In this document: piece after piece, positions 26,448 through 35,697 of the stretch
How the letters are laid out: every line of letters starts with the position of its first letter
Numbering within the stretch: position 1 is the first letter of the stretch
DNA from: CAVWSM01 sp963798505
GTDB lineage: Bacteria; Actinomycetota; Actinomycetes; Jiangellales; Jiangellaceae
Direction: 5' to 3'
Assembly (NCBI GenBank): GCA_963798505.1
Contig: CAWCTX010000018.1
Span: forward strand, 62,001-126,000
DNA length: 64,000 nucleotides
The notes under the pieces: generated by a model
Database searches by the model: none
Seen by the model: the letters and a program-made list of their open reading frames with translations, nothing else
Told to the model about the DNA's origin: nothing
Position numbers and translations under genes: made by a program

Positions 26448-27917
26448 ATGGAAGCCACGCCGACTCCACCCGCGGTCACCGCGGTGCAGTCCGCGCTGGC
26501 CCTCATCGACAAGGGCCTGGCCGAGCTGCGCGACGCCGACCCGTCGGTGCTCGGCACCTCGCTGCTGGTCGACTCCTTCGACCACCTCCTGCGGCTGCGC
26601 CGCGCGACGGAGGCCGCCTACCTGCTGCTGTTGGGTGAGGTCGACACCCGCAAGGTGGCCACCGACACCGGCGCCCGGTCGACCGCGGAGTGGCTGCGGC
26701 TGCGGCACCAGCAGAACGGCTCGGTGCGTGACGTCACCGCGGCGAGGGCGATCGGCCCCGACGGCGACCTGACCGAGCTGGGCCAGGCGCTCGCGCGAGG
26801 GTCGGGTCTGCCGCGAGCATGTGGATGTGGCGGCCCGCTGCCTGGGCCGGATCCCCGCGCATCTGAAGGAGGAGCAGCGCGGCCGGGTCGCGCGGTTCCT
26901 GACCGGGCACGCCGAACAGTTCGCGCCCGGCGACTTCGAGATCATCGCCAAACAACTCTTGGAGGTGCTCGACCCCGACGGGTCACGCTCCTACGACCCC
27001 GACGCGCACGACCGCCGATCGCTGACCAAGGCCGAGGACGCCACCGGGATGCTGGCCGGGCGGTTCCTGCTCGACCAGATCGGCTCGGCCTGGTTCAGCG
27101 CCGCCCTACACCACTACGCCAAACCCGAGCCGGCCGCCTGTGGGGTCGACGAGCACGGCCAACAAACCCTGACCGTCACCGACACCCGCAGCACCGCGCA
27201 ACGCCATGCCGACGCCCTCGTGCTGATGGCCAAGGCCGCCCTGGCCAATGCCGGGCAACGCGGCGGCGAACCACCCCGGGTCGTGGTGCACACCAACCCC
27301 GACCAACTCGCCGACGCCGCCCACCACGACGACAACGACGACGCCGAGCCCGCCGACGAGACGCCCAGCGACGACGACTCCGAGCCGACCGACGAGCCGC
27401 CGCCGCCGACGCCGCGGCCGAGCGTGGCCAGCGGCGCCGTCCGGCCGGGTTGGCCAGCTGCGAGCAGACCGGGCCGCTGTCGCCGTTCGCGCTCGGCGTG
27501 TTGTCCTGCGACGCCGTCCTGGAACGGTGCACGGTCGGCCCGTTCGGGCAGATCCTCGACTACGGCCGGGCCCGCCGCCTCGCCACCCCGGCCCAGCGCC
27601 GCGCCCTCGCGGCCCGCGACGGCGGCTGCGTGATCCCCGGCTGCACCGCCCTACCCGCCTGGTGCGACGCCCACCACATCGTGCCGTGGCAGCTGGGCGG
27701 GCCGACCGACCTACCGAACCTGGTGCTCGTCTGCCCCAGGCATCACACCGAGGTCCACCTCGGCCGGTGGATCCTCCGCAGCCGCCACGGACTGCCGTGG
27801 GTCATCCCCCCGAAATGGGTCGACCCCCACCAACGACCGGTCCGCAACCAACTCCCCGACACCATCAACCACGCGCACCGACTCGCCCAACAACTCCACT
27901 TCGACGACACCGGCTAG
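26448..27917 (+). CDS. DUF222 / HNH-endonuclease (13E12-repeat-like) protein, two frame breaks
   Basis: An actinobacterial 13E12-type protein: N-terminal DUF222 helical domain plus C-terminal HNH nuclease domain; the biological role of the family is unproven. ATG 26448 starts MEATPTPPAVTAVQSALALI. Near 26805 the frame moves to HVDVAARCLGRIPAHLKEEQ. Near 27450 it returns, reading CEQTGPLSPFALGVLSCDAV. The HNH part has CVIPGC, WCDAHHIVPWQLGGPTDLPN and VCPRHHTEVHLGRW. An acidic Asp/Glu/Pro linker (DDNDDAEPADETPSDDD) separates the domains. About 489 residues. These genes occur in multiple copies and recombine. Confidence 0.85.
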   Translation: MEATPTPPAVTAVQSALALIDKGLAELRDADPSVLGTSLLVDSFDHLLRLRRATEAAYLLLLGEVDTRKVATDTGARSTAEWLRLRHQQNGSVRDVTAARAIGPDGDLTELGQALARGSGLPRACGCGGPLPGPDPRASEGGAARPGRAVPDRARRTVRARRLRDHRQTTLGGARPRRVTLLRPRRARPPIADQGRGRHRDAGRAVPARPDRLGLVQRRPTPLRQTRAGRLWGRRARPTNPDRHRHPQHRATPCRRPRADGQGRPGQCRATRRRTTPGRGAHQPRPTRRRRPPRRQRRRRARRRDAQRRRLRADRRAAAADAAAERGQRRRPAGLASCEQTGPLSPFALGVLSCDAVLERCTVGPFGQILDYGRARRLATPAQRRALAARDGGCVIPGCTALPAWCDAHHIVPWQLGGPTDLPNLVLVCPRHHTEVHLGRWILRSRHGLPWVIPPKWVDPHQRPVRNQLPDTINHAHRLAQQLHFDDTG

Positions 27918-28155
27918 CGCACGCAGTCAGTGGCTAACTGGCAGCCCTGGAGCTCGGAACTGTCAATGAGCGCAAGCCCCCGCGCTCGCATCCCGCCGCC
28001 TCGGCGACCGCTGACCCGATCTGCGGGGCGAGCTCGACGTACAACGCGGAGATCTGCGGCCAGTCGCAGGGCGCCCCGAATCGAGCCTCACACCGAGGCG
28101 GCCTCACGCGTTGATGGTGAGTAAGCGACCGAGATAGCGGAGAAGGGACACAACG

Positions 28156-28651
28156 ATGACCGCGAGCGTCGACAAGTATCGCGTCACGCCGATCGATCAG
28201 GCGGCGGTTGCCGAGGTACGCCGAACGATGACATCGCCCGGCTACGGACACCCCGCGTACGCAGATGTGGCCGACGGTCCAGCCCTGTGCCGCTCGTGCC
28301 TACGGACGATCGAGCCTGGGGAGAAGCGCATTCTGTTCACGTACGACTCGTTCTCCGGTGTCGAGGACTACCCGCAGCCAGGGCCGGTCTACATCCACGC
28401 CGATGACTGCGTGCCGTACGAGGAGCAGTCGAGCTTTCCTGCGTGGTGGAGCCACAAGTGGCTGGCGTTCCACGCGTTCGGGAAGGGTCGCCAGGAGATC
28501 ACGGACGGCAGGTCCCTTGACGGTGACCCCGACTGGGTGCTCGAGCGGCTCTTCGATGACCCGCGCGTCGAATACGTCCAGGTGCACTCACTGACGGCCG
28601 GCTCCTTCCTCTACCAGGTCCGTCGGAACCGCGACCTGCCGAGCAGTCTGA
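28156..28651 (+). CDS. DUF1203 protein
   Basis: A cytosolic DUF1203-family protein of about 160 residues, function unknown. Blocks are PALCRSCLRTIEPGEKRILF, the YIHADDCVPY element and a terminal VEYVQVHSLTAGSFLYQV, which matches the family's usual C-terminal end. The open frame continues to 28848, antisense to the TetR gene, which is unnatural. A one-base shift just after the conserved end gives a TGA at 28649-28651, three bases from the TetR stop, so that end is preferred. Start ATG 28156 follows GGAGAAGGG. Confidence 0.7.
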
Positions 28652-28654
28652 CCC

Positions 28655-29225
28655 TCAGGCTCGAAGACTCTCGAGCAAGCCCCACAGCGCCTCGCGGTGC
28701 TCACCTGCGTCGTCGCCGGCCAGGACCACGCGGTCGAACGCGGCGTCGAGCAGGTCCGCGAGTGCGCTCGCCGGGCAGCGCTCGTATCGCGCCGGCTTCC
28801 ACGGCGGCCTGGACTCCCTCGACGAGCGTTCGGCCGGCATGGCGTTGATCGATTTCCCGCATCTGGTCGACGCCGAGAACTGCCGGCCCATCGACGAGCA
28901 GGATCCGCCGCCGACCCTCGTCGGCCATGGCCGCGAGGAAGGCCTCCCCGCCCGCTCGGATTGCCTCGACCGGGTCGTCGAGCGTGTCTGCAGCAGCCTC
29001 GATCTGTGCCGCCACCATCGCTTGCTCGCTCTCGACAACTGCGCGGAACAGATCCGCCTTGTCTGCGAAGTGGTGATAGAGCGCACCGCGCGTCACCGAT
29101 GAGGCAGTCACGATGGCGGGGGTGGATGCGCCGGCATAGCCGTCACGCGCGAAGATCTCCCGCGCCGCCGAAAGGAGGAGCGTGCGCGTTCGCTCTGACC
29201 GCGCGGCGTTGGTCGTCCTCGACAC
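28655..29225 (-). CDS. TetR-family repressor (frameshift in C-terminal half)
   Basis: A TetR regulator of about 190 residues. The N-terminal helix-turn-helix is LLSAAREIFARDGYAGASTP and AIVTASSVTRGALYHHFADK. The ligand domain runs through IRAGGEAFLAAMADEGRRRI to about 28800. There the frame shifts to ASALADLLDAAFDRVVLAGD and ends LWGLLESLRA at 28655. Start is GTG 29225 or GTG 29240; neither has a strong ribosome site. It diverges from the VOC gene across a 17-base palindrome, its probable operator. Confidence 0.85.
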
Positions 29226-29268
29226 CCGACCTGCGGACACCCTTGACGCTCCCTTGTCGAGGTGTACG

Positions 29269-29297
29269 TTGACAGGAAACATACAGGCTGTATGTAT
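29269..29297 (+). promoter_or_regulatory. VOC-gene promoter overlapped by a TetR operator
   Basis: TTGACA at 29269-29274 is a perfect -35 element. The -10 falls in TATGTAT at 29291-29297. Between and over them lies ACATACAGGCTGTATGT (29279-29295), two eight-base arms around one G. A repressor there would block polymerase for the VOC gene and could also restrain the divergent tetR. Confidence 0.75.
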
Positions 29298-29319
29298 GTG
29301 GCGCAAGGAGGGCACCGCG

Positions 29320-29739
29320 ATGCACACCACGTCCTACTACCCCGTGATCATGGCTGCCGATGTGGCCGCGTCCGTGGCGTTCTACGTACGACACTTCGGC
29401 TTCGAACCGGCCTTCGCCTCCGACTGGTACGTGCACCTGACGTCACGTGCCGATCCCGCCGCCAACCTGGCGATCCTGGACTACCGGCACGAGAGCATCC
29501 CCGCTCACGCTCGCCACGCCGCACAGGGACTGCTGCTCAACTTCGAGGTCGAGGACGTCGATCGGGAGTACGCGCGACTGCTCGACGAGGGCGTGCCCCT
29601 GCTGCTGAGTCTTCGCAGCGAGCCGTTCGGGCAACGACACTTCATCACCCATGACCCCGGCGGCGTGCTGATCGATGTGATCACAAACATCGAGCCCACG
29701 CCGGAATACGCGGCGATGTTCTCGACGCCGGTGGACTGA
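29320..29739 (+). CDS. VOC-family (glyoxalase/bleomycin-resistance-like) protein
   Basis: A 139-residue vicinal-oxygen-chelate protein with two beta-alpha-beta-beta-beta modules: YYPVIMAADVAASVAFYVRH then FGFEP in the first, and FEVEDVDREYARLLDEGV followed by RHFITHDPGGVLIDVI in the second. Such proteins are lyases, dioxygenases or drug-binding proteins; the substrate is not evident. ATG 29320 follows AAGGAGG. The palindromic operator and the divergent TetR gene suggest induction by a small toxic ligand. Confidence 0.88.
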   Translation: MHTTSYYPVIMAADVAASVAFYVRHFGFEPAFASDWYVHLTSRADPAANLAILDYRHESIPAHARHAAQGLLLNFEVEDVDREYARLLDEGVPLLLSLRSEPFGQRHFITHDPGGVLIDVITNIEPTPEYAAMFSTPVD

Positions 29740-29755
29740 CGGGGAGCACCGCTCA

Positions 29756-29784
29756 GGGGGTTCGAGCATTGTGCTCGAACCCCC
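29756..29784. terminator. Bidirectional terminator hairpin
   Basis: A perfect 13-base stem (GGGGGTTCGAGCA / TGCTCGAACCCCC) with a TTG loop, placed between the convergent VOC and aminopeptidase genes. There is no strong T run, as is common in actinobacteria. Confidence 0.8.
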
Positions 29785-29801
29785 GAGTCGGTTTCCCACA
29801 C

Positions 29802-31362
29802 CTACGGGATCGCGTGAGATCCGTGATAGCTCGCGTCGGTGCCAGCTTGACGGGCTTGCAGCCCAAGCTGGCTGAGCCGCCGCCGCCTCACCGTTCACGG
29901 ACTGGGTGCTCATCGCGTACGTCAACGTGGCGAACGCGATGGAGTCACTGTTGAGGTCGAGAACAGCGTTGCTGTTGTTGGCGAATGTGTCGCAAGCCTG
30001 GTGGTAGCAGGGGTCGTACTGCTGGCCGGCGACACCTCCATAGACCGCGACCTGCTCCGGCGTCTTGATGCCCTCCGCGCCGGTGAACAGGCCGCCGAAC
30101 GGAATGTCGGTCTCGAAGAACGCGGAATAGTCGGACCGGAAATCGATCTGGGTCGGCGCGAACGCAAGGTCCCGATCTGCATAGAACTTGTTGAACAGAT
30201 CTTCGATTGCCGCGGAACCGTCCGGGCCGGGGAGTCCGAATGCGTCGCCAGATCCGTCGTAGACGAACCGCACAAAGTTTGGCGAGCCAACCATGTCGAA
30301 GTTCAGGTAGAGCGCGATGTTCGCCCGCTCCGCGTCGGTCAGGCCGAACACGTAGTGGTCCGAGCCCACCAAGCCCGACTCCTCCGCTCCCCACCAGGCA
30401 AAGCGCACCGTGTTGGTCGGCTTTACCTTCTTCATCTGTTCCGCGACCTCGAGGATCGCGGCGCTGCCGGAACCGTTGTCGTTGATGCCTGGTCCGGCGA
30501 ACACGGAGTCGAGGTGGGCACCCACCATGACCACGTTGCTGTCGTCGCCGCTATTGGTCTCGGCGAGGACGTTGAAGGTGGTCTCGATCACGCGCTGCGA
30601 GTTGGCGAACACCCGCATCTGCAGGCCAGATATCCCCGCCAATGTCTCGCCCAGTGCGTAGGTGGTGCCGAGCATCGGGATGCCGCTGGTGTTGTTGGCC
30701 GTGAGTGTGACTGCAGGGATCCCCTGACGGTCGGGACCGGCTGTGTTGCCCTGGTTGAAGATCACGATGCCTACGGCACCCGCCGCCGCGGCGTTCTCGG
30801 CCTTCTGCTCGAAGGTGCAGGCGCCCCGTTGGAGAAGCGCGATGTTCCCCGCCGGGAAGCCCGTGAAGTCTGCTGCCTCACAACCACTGGTCGAGGCGTT
30901 GCCGAGGCCCAGTAGCAGGTCGACGGCGGTGACCGCGGCGGTTACGTCACCGGGGTCGGACTGGTCAATCACACTGAAGTCAACGTTCTCGACATAGGTG
31001 ACCTGCCCAGGGGCGGTCTGCTGGAGTGCCGATGGACCGAGCTGCGTGAACGCCAGGTAGTCGAAGGGTTGGACCTCCGGGTCGTACCCCGCTGCCTCCA
31101 GACGCTGCACCACGTAGTCGACCGATTCGTCATGGCCCGGGAGTCCGGAGAAACGATTGCCACCGTTGGCGTCGGCGATCTCCTGGAATGCAGCCTGGTG
31201 CTCGCGAACCCCCGCCAGGGTCACGCACTCGAGCAGCTTCTTGATCGTGTTGTTGTTCCGGTTGTCGCATGCCGCTGAGCCCGCGTACGACACCGCACCC
31301 TGGCCCGAGGCGACTACCGCCGCCGCGAGCACACCGACTACCCACGCCTTTCGCTTGATCAT
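29802..31362 (-). CDS. Secreted M28-family aminopeptidase with PA domain
   Basis: An exported zinc aminopeptidase of about 520 residues. Signal peptide: MIKRKAWVVGVLAAAVVASG through SYAGSA. The mature N terminus carries CDNRNNNTIKKLLECV. A protease-associated domain covers about residues 135-240 (FPAGNIALLQRGACTFEQKA). The M28 catalytic domain supplies zinc ligands and acids in VVMVGAHLDSV, GINDNGSGSAA and WWGAEESGLVGS, plus a late disulfide pair (DPCYHQACDTF). The frame breaks near 29875, and the shifted frame ends GTDASYHGSHAIP at 29802, just before the terminator. Without the shift it would run antisense through the VOC gene. Confidence 0.9.
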
Positions 31363-31499
31363 GGACACGTCCCCTTCCCGGGAGCAGTGGGCGCCACGCT
31401 GCGCCCACGTACGGCACGCTAATTGCCGGCCCGTACCCCGTAAACAAGTCCGCAACACTGATCACCCGGTGTGAGGTGCGGTTGTCAGGGCTGGGGCCG

Positions 31500-31717
31500 T
31501 TCGTTCCGTGGCAGGAGCGGAGCGCACCGCCCAGTCGCCGAGCATTGCCGCGAATCCAGGCGACCGAGCGCGCAGCGCGGCCGCCGGCCGACGAGCCGCG
31601 CTGCTGCCGGTACACCGCGAAGGCGCGCTCATACTGCTCGGCCGCCACGGTGTACCGGCGATCGAGGGAGAGGGGCGCGGCGGCGTCCTCCAGCGCCCGG
31701 CCCGACTCACCGCTCAC
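31500..31717 (-). pseudogene. Fragment of a TPR/LuxR-type regulator
   Basis: From a GTG at 31717 the sequence reads VSGESGRALEDAAAPLSLDR then RYTVAAEQYERAFAVYRQQ, like the N-terminal TPR part of actinobacterial LuxR regulators. Near 31595 it falls out of frame (LGDWAVRS appears in another frame) and it ends without an HTH domain. It is a truncated remnant. The flanking 31718-32017 stretch shows no convincing gene. Confidence 0.45.
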
Positions 31718-32017
31718 CGCGCGATCGTCGCACGACCAGCCCTTGCCGCCGCTAGATGTGCGGTCTGTACGGCCGCTTTGCGGCGAAGTGCCGTCCGTTG
31801 CGGCCGATGGCACAGCCGACCGAGCCTGCCATCGTGTACCTCGTGGACCGAAGATCCAACCAGGAACACGTTGCCGTCTAAGACACGCCGCGACCACGTT
31901 TGCACTTCTGCGCTCGACAGCGGCAACACCACGAGCAGCAGACTGGCCGAGATAGTACGGGTGCGTGTGATGGACCAGGCGGCCCACGAGTGGTCGCCGC
32001 GCGCGAAGCCGTGTCAG

Positions 32018-33046
32018 CTAGGCAGCTGCCTCGCAGTTCTGCACGATGTTCTCGCCGGGCCCGCCGCTGCATGTGTCGTTGTTGCTACCGGGCGGGAACG
32101 GCGGCGGCATTGGGAAGGGGTTGTCGCCGTCGATAAAATCATCGCCGGGCCCGCCACTGATCACATCGCTGCCGAAGTTGCCCCAGAGTGTGTCGTCGTC
32201 CGGACCGCCAGACATCCGATCATCAAGGGGACCACCGAACGCGGTGTCGTTGCCGGGCCCGCCTGCGATTGTGTCAACACCGCCAAACCCGATGATCTGG
32301 TCGTCGCCGGGACCGCCCTCCAAAGTGTCGTCGCCACCCAGGCCTGCCAGCGTGTCGTCACCCGGGCCGCCACGGAGCGTGTCGTCGTTAGCCCCGTTCG
32401 ACGGGGCGAAGGGCACGCTGTCGAGCTCGTCGCCGATGACCACGTCGTTGCCCTTGCCGCCGTCCAGCGTGTCGTTGCCGCCCTCGCCGCAGATGAAGTC
32501 GTTGCCGCCCCCACCGAAGACGAAGTCATTGCCGGGACTCGCCACGATAACGTCATCTCCGCGGGTGCCGAAGATGGTGCCTGCCCCGACGATCGTCGCT
32601 GGTAGCTCCTCCCCCGGAGGGCCGCACAGCGGCTCCTCCTGTGCTCCTGTCACCTCGAACGGCTGGTAGTCCGGGACCTCGGGCCAGCCCGCCGGGTCGC
32701 TGTTGGTGAAACAGGAGACACCAGTCGCGTAGGTTCCCGACGCCTGGTTTGCAGGTACGGCAAGTTGGCCAGAGAAGGTTCCATCCGGGTTGGACGTGAA
32801 GAGGCTCTGTTCCTGGCCCGAGAAATTGCCGTCCGGAATGGTGACGAAGACGAAGCCACCATCAAACTCAAAGTTGGCGTCGTGCGGGCAGCCCGAGCCA
32901 GAGTAGCTGATCAGGGTGCCGGCAGGGCCGGAGGACGGATTGATCGAATACTCGAGCCCCTGCGCGAAAGCCAATGACGGAGCCACCACCCCCCAGGCAG
33001 CCGACAGTCCAACGACAACAGCCAATGACACTGGACGCACACGCAT
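32018..33046 (-). CDS. Secreted RTX-type calcium-binding repeat protein
   Basis: A 342-residue exported protein. Signal peptide: MRVRPVSLAVVVGLSAAWGV through SLAFAQ. The N-terminal beta domain (about 30-160) opens with GLEYSINPSSGPAGTLISYS and has CPHD and CFTNSD. Then about ten nonapeptide RTX units of the GGxGxDxUx type follow (GGGGNDFICGEGGNDTLDGG, GGPGDDTLAGLGGDDTLEGG), forming a calcium-stabilised beta-roll. It ends CSGGPGENIVQNCEAAA. Start ATG 33046 is chosen; a GTG-type start nine codons earlier lacks advantage. Unlike classical RTX toxins there is no type I exporter nearby and a Sec signal is present. Confidence 0.88.
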   Translation of the reverse strand: MRVRPVSLAVVVGLSAAWGVVAPSLAFAQGLEYSINPSSGPAGTLISYSGSGCPHDANFEFDGGFVFVTIPDGNFSGQEQSLFTSNPDGTFSGQLAVPANQASGTYATGVSCFTNSDPAGWPEVPDYQPFEVTGAQEEPLCGPPGEELPATIVGAGTIFGTRGDDVIVASPGNDFVFGGGGNDFICGEGGNDTLDGGKGNDVVIGDELDSVPFAPSNGANDDTLRGGPGDDTLAGLGGDDTLEGGPGDDQIIGFGGVDTIAGGPGNDTAFGGPLDDRMSGGPDDDTLWGNFGSDVISGGPGDDFIDGDNPFPMPPPFPPGSNNDTCSGGPGENIVQNCEAAA

Positions 33047-33742
33047 CAGAACCCCCCGGCTTTGCGTTACCACGCGCGCTCAGCATGTGCATACCGCCTC
33101 CTACATGGCAAGCGTAGGTAACTCGGCGGGGGGACTGCGAACACGCTCCGTGCGTGACGCGACAGACGCCGAATGGTTTGCGATGACTCGGGCCAACCTA
33201 CGTCCGGCGGGTCTCTCCCGCGCTTGGTGGCCACCGGGTCGCGGAGCTGCGACAGCTGCTCTATGCCGCGCCCCAGGACGGGCTCTGTGATCTCGGCAAC
33301 CTGCCTTCGTGGCCTCACGCAAGAGCGCTGGGACCTCCGAGTCGACGACCGATCGGCGTGAACCGGTGGACGTTGATCCCATTCCCGGGCGTTCGACACC
33401 AGGCGAGTCAACCGGGCCGCCCGATCGGGGACCCCGACGCCAGCCACTTCACGCACTCGTCGTCACGGTCGGCGCCCTCGCGCGGGGTTCAGGCACCGAG
33501 CCGCATCGTCGGGGTGCGACTGCCCGAGCGCTCGGCGGGGCACCCGGCACCAAATGCTTGGTGTCGGGTGCACCGCCGGCTATCGGGTTGTCGTCAGTGG
33601 GAGGGAGTGGCATGACGCGCAGTGGTTAGCCGACTGCGCGTCGTGCTGAGCATTTGACGCCCACCCGGTCAAGCACGTATTGGCTAGGTAATCAAACGGC
33701 TGGCAGCAGGTCGTGCTGCCCACCTACTGAGGGGAGACGCTC
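33047..33742. other. Intergenic stretch without a convincing gene
   Basis: About 700 bases. Open frames here lack recognisable domains and overlap on both strands with no conserved feel. The only clear structure is the hairpin at 33540-33571. It separates the RTX gene from the small secreted-protein gene, which are transcribed apart. Confidence 0.6.
33540..33571. terminator. Orphan hairpin
   Basis: A 14-base stem (GCACCCGGCACCAA with TTGGTGTCGGGTGC, one G-T pair) and an ATGC loop. No gene ends directly upstream on either strand, so it may mark a lost gene. Confidence 0.5.
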
Positions 33743-34111
33743 GTGCGCAAGGTACTCGTAGGCGTGGCGGCAGCGATCGCTGTTGTGGGGATGAGCGGCG
33801 GCACGGCGTTAGCAGCTCCGGAGAAGCCGAGCAAGGCTGAGGAGTGGGACTGTGGCGGTGAGGAAACAACGATCTTCACCGCCGGTCGCAACGGCTGGGT
33901 CGATGGCGTGCAATACCACGCGGTGTCGTTCTCGATCGAGGGGACGTTCACCCCGACCGGTGGCGAGCCCGAGCCGTTCAGCGAGTCCAAGACCTGGGCT
34001 GGTGGGAAGTCCGGTCCTGGCGCGATCACCTGCACCCAGCACTTCGAGGAGACGGACGCCGAGGGGACTGTCGTGGCTGACGGAGAGGTCACAGCCTTCC
34101 CCGTTCGCTGA
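33743..34111 (+). CDS. Small secreted protein of unknown function
   Basis: A 122-residue exported protein. GTG 33743 follows GAGGGGAG at a good distance. Signal peptide: MRKVLVGVAAAIAVVGMSGG then TALAAP. The mature part of about 95 residues has two cysteines (DCGGEE and ITCTQHFEE), probably one disulfide, within a beta-rich chain. No family was recognised. Flanked by decayed genes. Confidence 0.75.
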   Translation: MRKVLVGVAAAIAVVGMSGGTALAAPEKPSKAEEWDCGGEETTIFTAGRNGWVDGVQYHAVSFSIEGTFTPTGGEPEPFSESKTWAGGKSGPGAITCTQHFEETDAEGTVVADGEVTAFPVR

Positions 34112-34160
34112 GTAGCCGCCACCCCCGCCGCAACCGCGCCGCCGATTACCTGGAACTGCC

Positions 34161-34292
34161 TCCGGCGCGGAGGTGAACGCGGTCAAGACCGCCCGGAAGC
34201 ACGGGAAACCGTGGACGGCGATCGCCACCACGTTGGGGTGTCGAAGGAGGCCGCGTTGGAGCGGTGGGGCGAGTTCGACGGGTCCGCCTAGC
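34161..34292 (+). pseudogene. Fragment of a small helix-turn-helix protein
   Basis: The stretch AEVNAVKTARKHGKPWTAIA then TTLG, followed one frame over by SKEAALERWGEFDGSA and a TAG, resembles the C-terminal helix-turn-helix of small actinobacterial proteins. There is no start of its own and one base is missing near 34237. The remnant lies 50 bases after the secreted-protein gene. Confidence 0.45.
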
Positions 34293-34301
34293 CGGCGGCC
34301 G

Positions 34302-34796
34302 TTAGGTCAGTGCGGCACAAATGTCGGTCGTTCTTCCAGTGCGGCTCAGGCGAGTGAACTGGCCCGTTGCCAAGTCGACTGCGATGTTCTCCCGCCCCAC
34401 GACGAGCGTCGTCGACGGGCCAGTCGGGTTGTCGCCCGGGAAGTAGATCACGACGTTATGACCAGTCAACGTAAGTCGAGCTGATCCCGCGGCGTCGACC
34501 CTCAGCCACGACACTGTGCCGTTCCCGGACAGCGTGTAGGTGGCTCCGGTTCCGAGGTTGGTGAAATCGAGATCCGATCCCTTGCCGGCGGAGAGGAAGC
34601 GCACGCTGCCGTCTGGTGCTTGGAACGTCTTGTTGACCTGTGGGCCACCGGTGATGTCGACTTGCAGCGGGAATGAGCAGGCAATGCCGGCATCGAAGGT
34701 GAGCGTGCTGTCGGCTGCGTCGGCCGGACCGACAGCTAGCGTGGCGGCAACGAGGAAGCCGATAGAGGCCAGCGCAGTGCGGCGATAAACGGTCAT
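34302..34796 (-). CDS. Secreted beta-rich protein of unknown function
   Basis: A 164-residue exported protein. Signal peptide: MTVYRRTALASIGFLVAATL through GPADAA. The mature chain is beta-rich (DSTLTFDAGIACSFPLQVDI, YTLSGNGTVSWLRVDAAG, VVIYFPGDNPTGPSTTLVVG) with two cysteines, one at each end (IACSF and DICAAL), likely a disulfide. Similar short proteins with this layout are scattered in actinobacteria without an assigned role. Transcribed towards the small secreted-protein gene. The start is the first in frame. Confidence 0.75.
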   Translation of the reverse strand: MTVYRRTALASIGFLVAATLAVGPADAADSTLTFDAGIACSFPLQVDITGGPQVNKTFQAPDGSVRFLSAGKGSDLDFTNLGTGATYTLSGNGTVSWLRVDAAGSARLTLTGHNVVIYFPGDNPTGPSTTLVVGRENIAVDLATGQFTRLSRTGRTTDICAALT

Positions 34797-35202
34797 GGGG
34801 CCCTCCGTTCGCTGGCGCTCATGCTCACCCTCGCTGGGCGTGATCGCAATCGCAGGTGACTCTGGGCTACGGACTCGTCACCGACGAATTGCGAACCGCT
34901 CCAATGCCCCAGACGCCTGCAGCCGGGCGCGTGCGGCGTCGCCGAGGGCTCGGCAAGCTGCCTTAACCGCGGCTAGCCGCTAGCCAGGTCTGAGGCCTGG
35001 AGTTTCAGGGCCTTTACCTCGTGTCGGCCCATTAGCCGTGCCCCCACTGATGGCAAGCACGCTGCCATGAGCCTCGGTTGGCGATAGCCCGCAGCACCAG
35101 CCGTACGGCAGTAGCGCGTCAATTAGGGTGCCACCGGTTCGTCGCTGGGCGGACGTGCCGGCACGTGGCGGTGGTGAAGGGGATGCGTTCCCGCCGTTCA
35201 GT
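34797..35202. other. Intergenic stretch without a recognised gene
   Basis: Lower coding character, several stops in every frame and no hairpin that stands out. It separates the secreted beta-rich gene from the carboxylesterase remnant. Confidence 0.5.
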
Positions 35203-35485
35203 TCACCCCTCCATCCAGAAGCCCAAGTGGTGTCGTACGGCGAAGTCCGTCGACAGCTGGGGCTGCGGCGCCTCGAGCGACATCACTCGGGAGCCGTCAC
35301 CGACGGTGGGCCACGGCAGTGCCTTCGTCGACGGGTTTCCCGTTGCCGCGAAGCGTGCCCAGGCGGAGCGGATCGTTCCGCGAGCTGCTCCTGGTCCTCG
35401 CCGAGCGGCGTCTGGAAGACCGCGTCCGGCAGGTCGAACACGTAGGCGAGCTCCGACCGGGACCTGCTCGCCCCCATGGACGCCG
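35203..35485 (-). pseudogene. C-terminal fragment of a type-B carboxylesterase
   Basis: In one frame SELAYVFDLPDAVFQTPLGE then DQEQLAE, and after a shift near 35385 RSAWARFAATGNPSTKALPW then PQPQLSTDFAVRHH and FW. These match the last 80-90 residues of bacterial type-B carboxylesterases, the region holding the His-side helix and the FAATGNP element. The N-terminal catalytic domain is absent. A dead remnant is the natural reading. Confidence 0.6.
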
Positions 35486-35601
35486 AGCTCATGACGCGCA
35501 ACGTGTGCAGCCAGCGCCCCATAGGCCAAGTCGATGCCCTCAAAGGCTCCGCGATGCGTGACGGTCGCGAGTTCGACCGCCGGTATGACAGTGAACGTCA
35601 C
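35486..35601 (-). pseudogene. N-terminal fragment of a GyrI-like effector-binding domain
   Basis: MTFTVIPAVELATVTHRGAF then EGIDLAYGALAAHVARHELG looks like the effector-binding domain of MerR/AraC regulators (GyrI-like). It runs straight into the carboxylesterase remnant, so two unrelated gene pieces are joined, as after a deletion. Confidence 0.5.
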
Positions 35602-35697
35602 GCGCCATACAGCCTGAGTGAGTAGTCGCCCTCAAGCCTGCTGCTTGGGGGGCGACTACACACTGCGTCACGGTGATGTTGTCGATCGGTGATCTGG

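Noticed and set aside
31130..31987. 285-codon minus-strand frame joining a regulator-like part to the aminopeptidase 5' region
   Set aside because: Its last third is out-of-frame aminopeptidase signal region. Only the middle third resembles a regulator, so a fragment was annotated instead.
32161..32990. Possible DNA tandem repeat or CRISPR-like array
   Set aside because: The periodicity comes from glycine/aspartate RTX codons. Spacers and repeats are not distinct and the frame is continuous.
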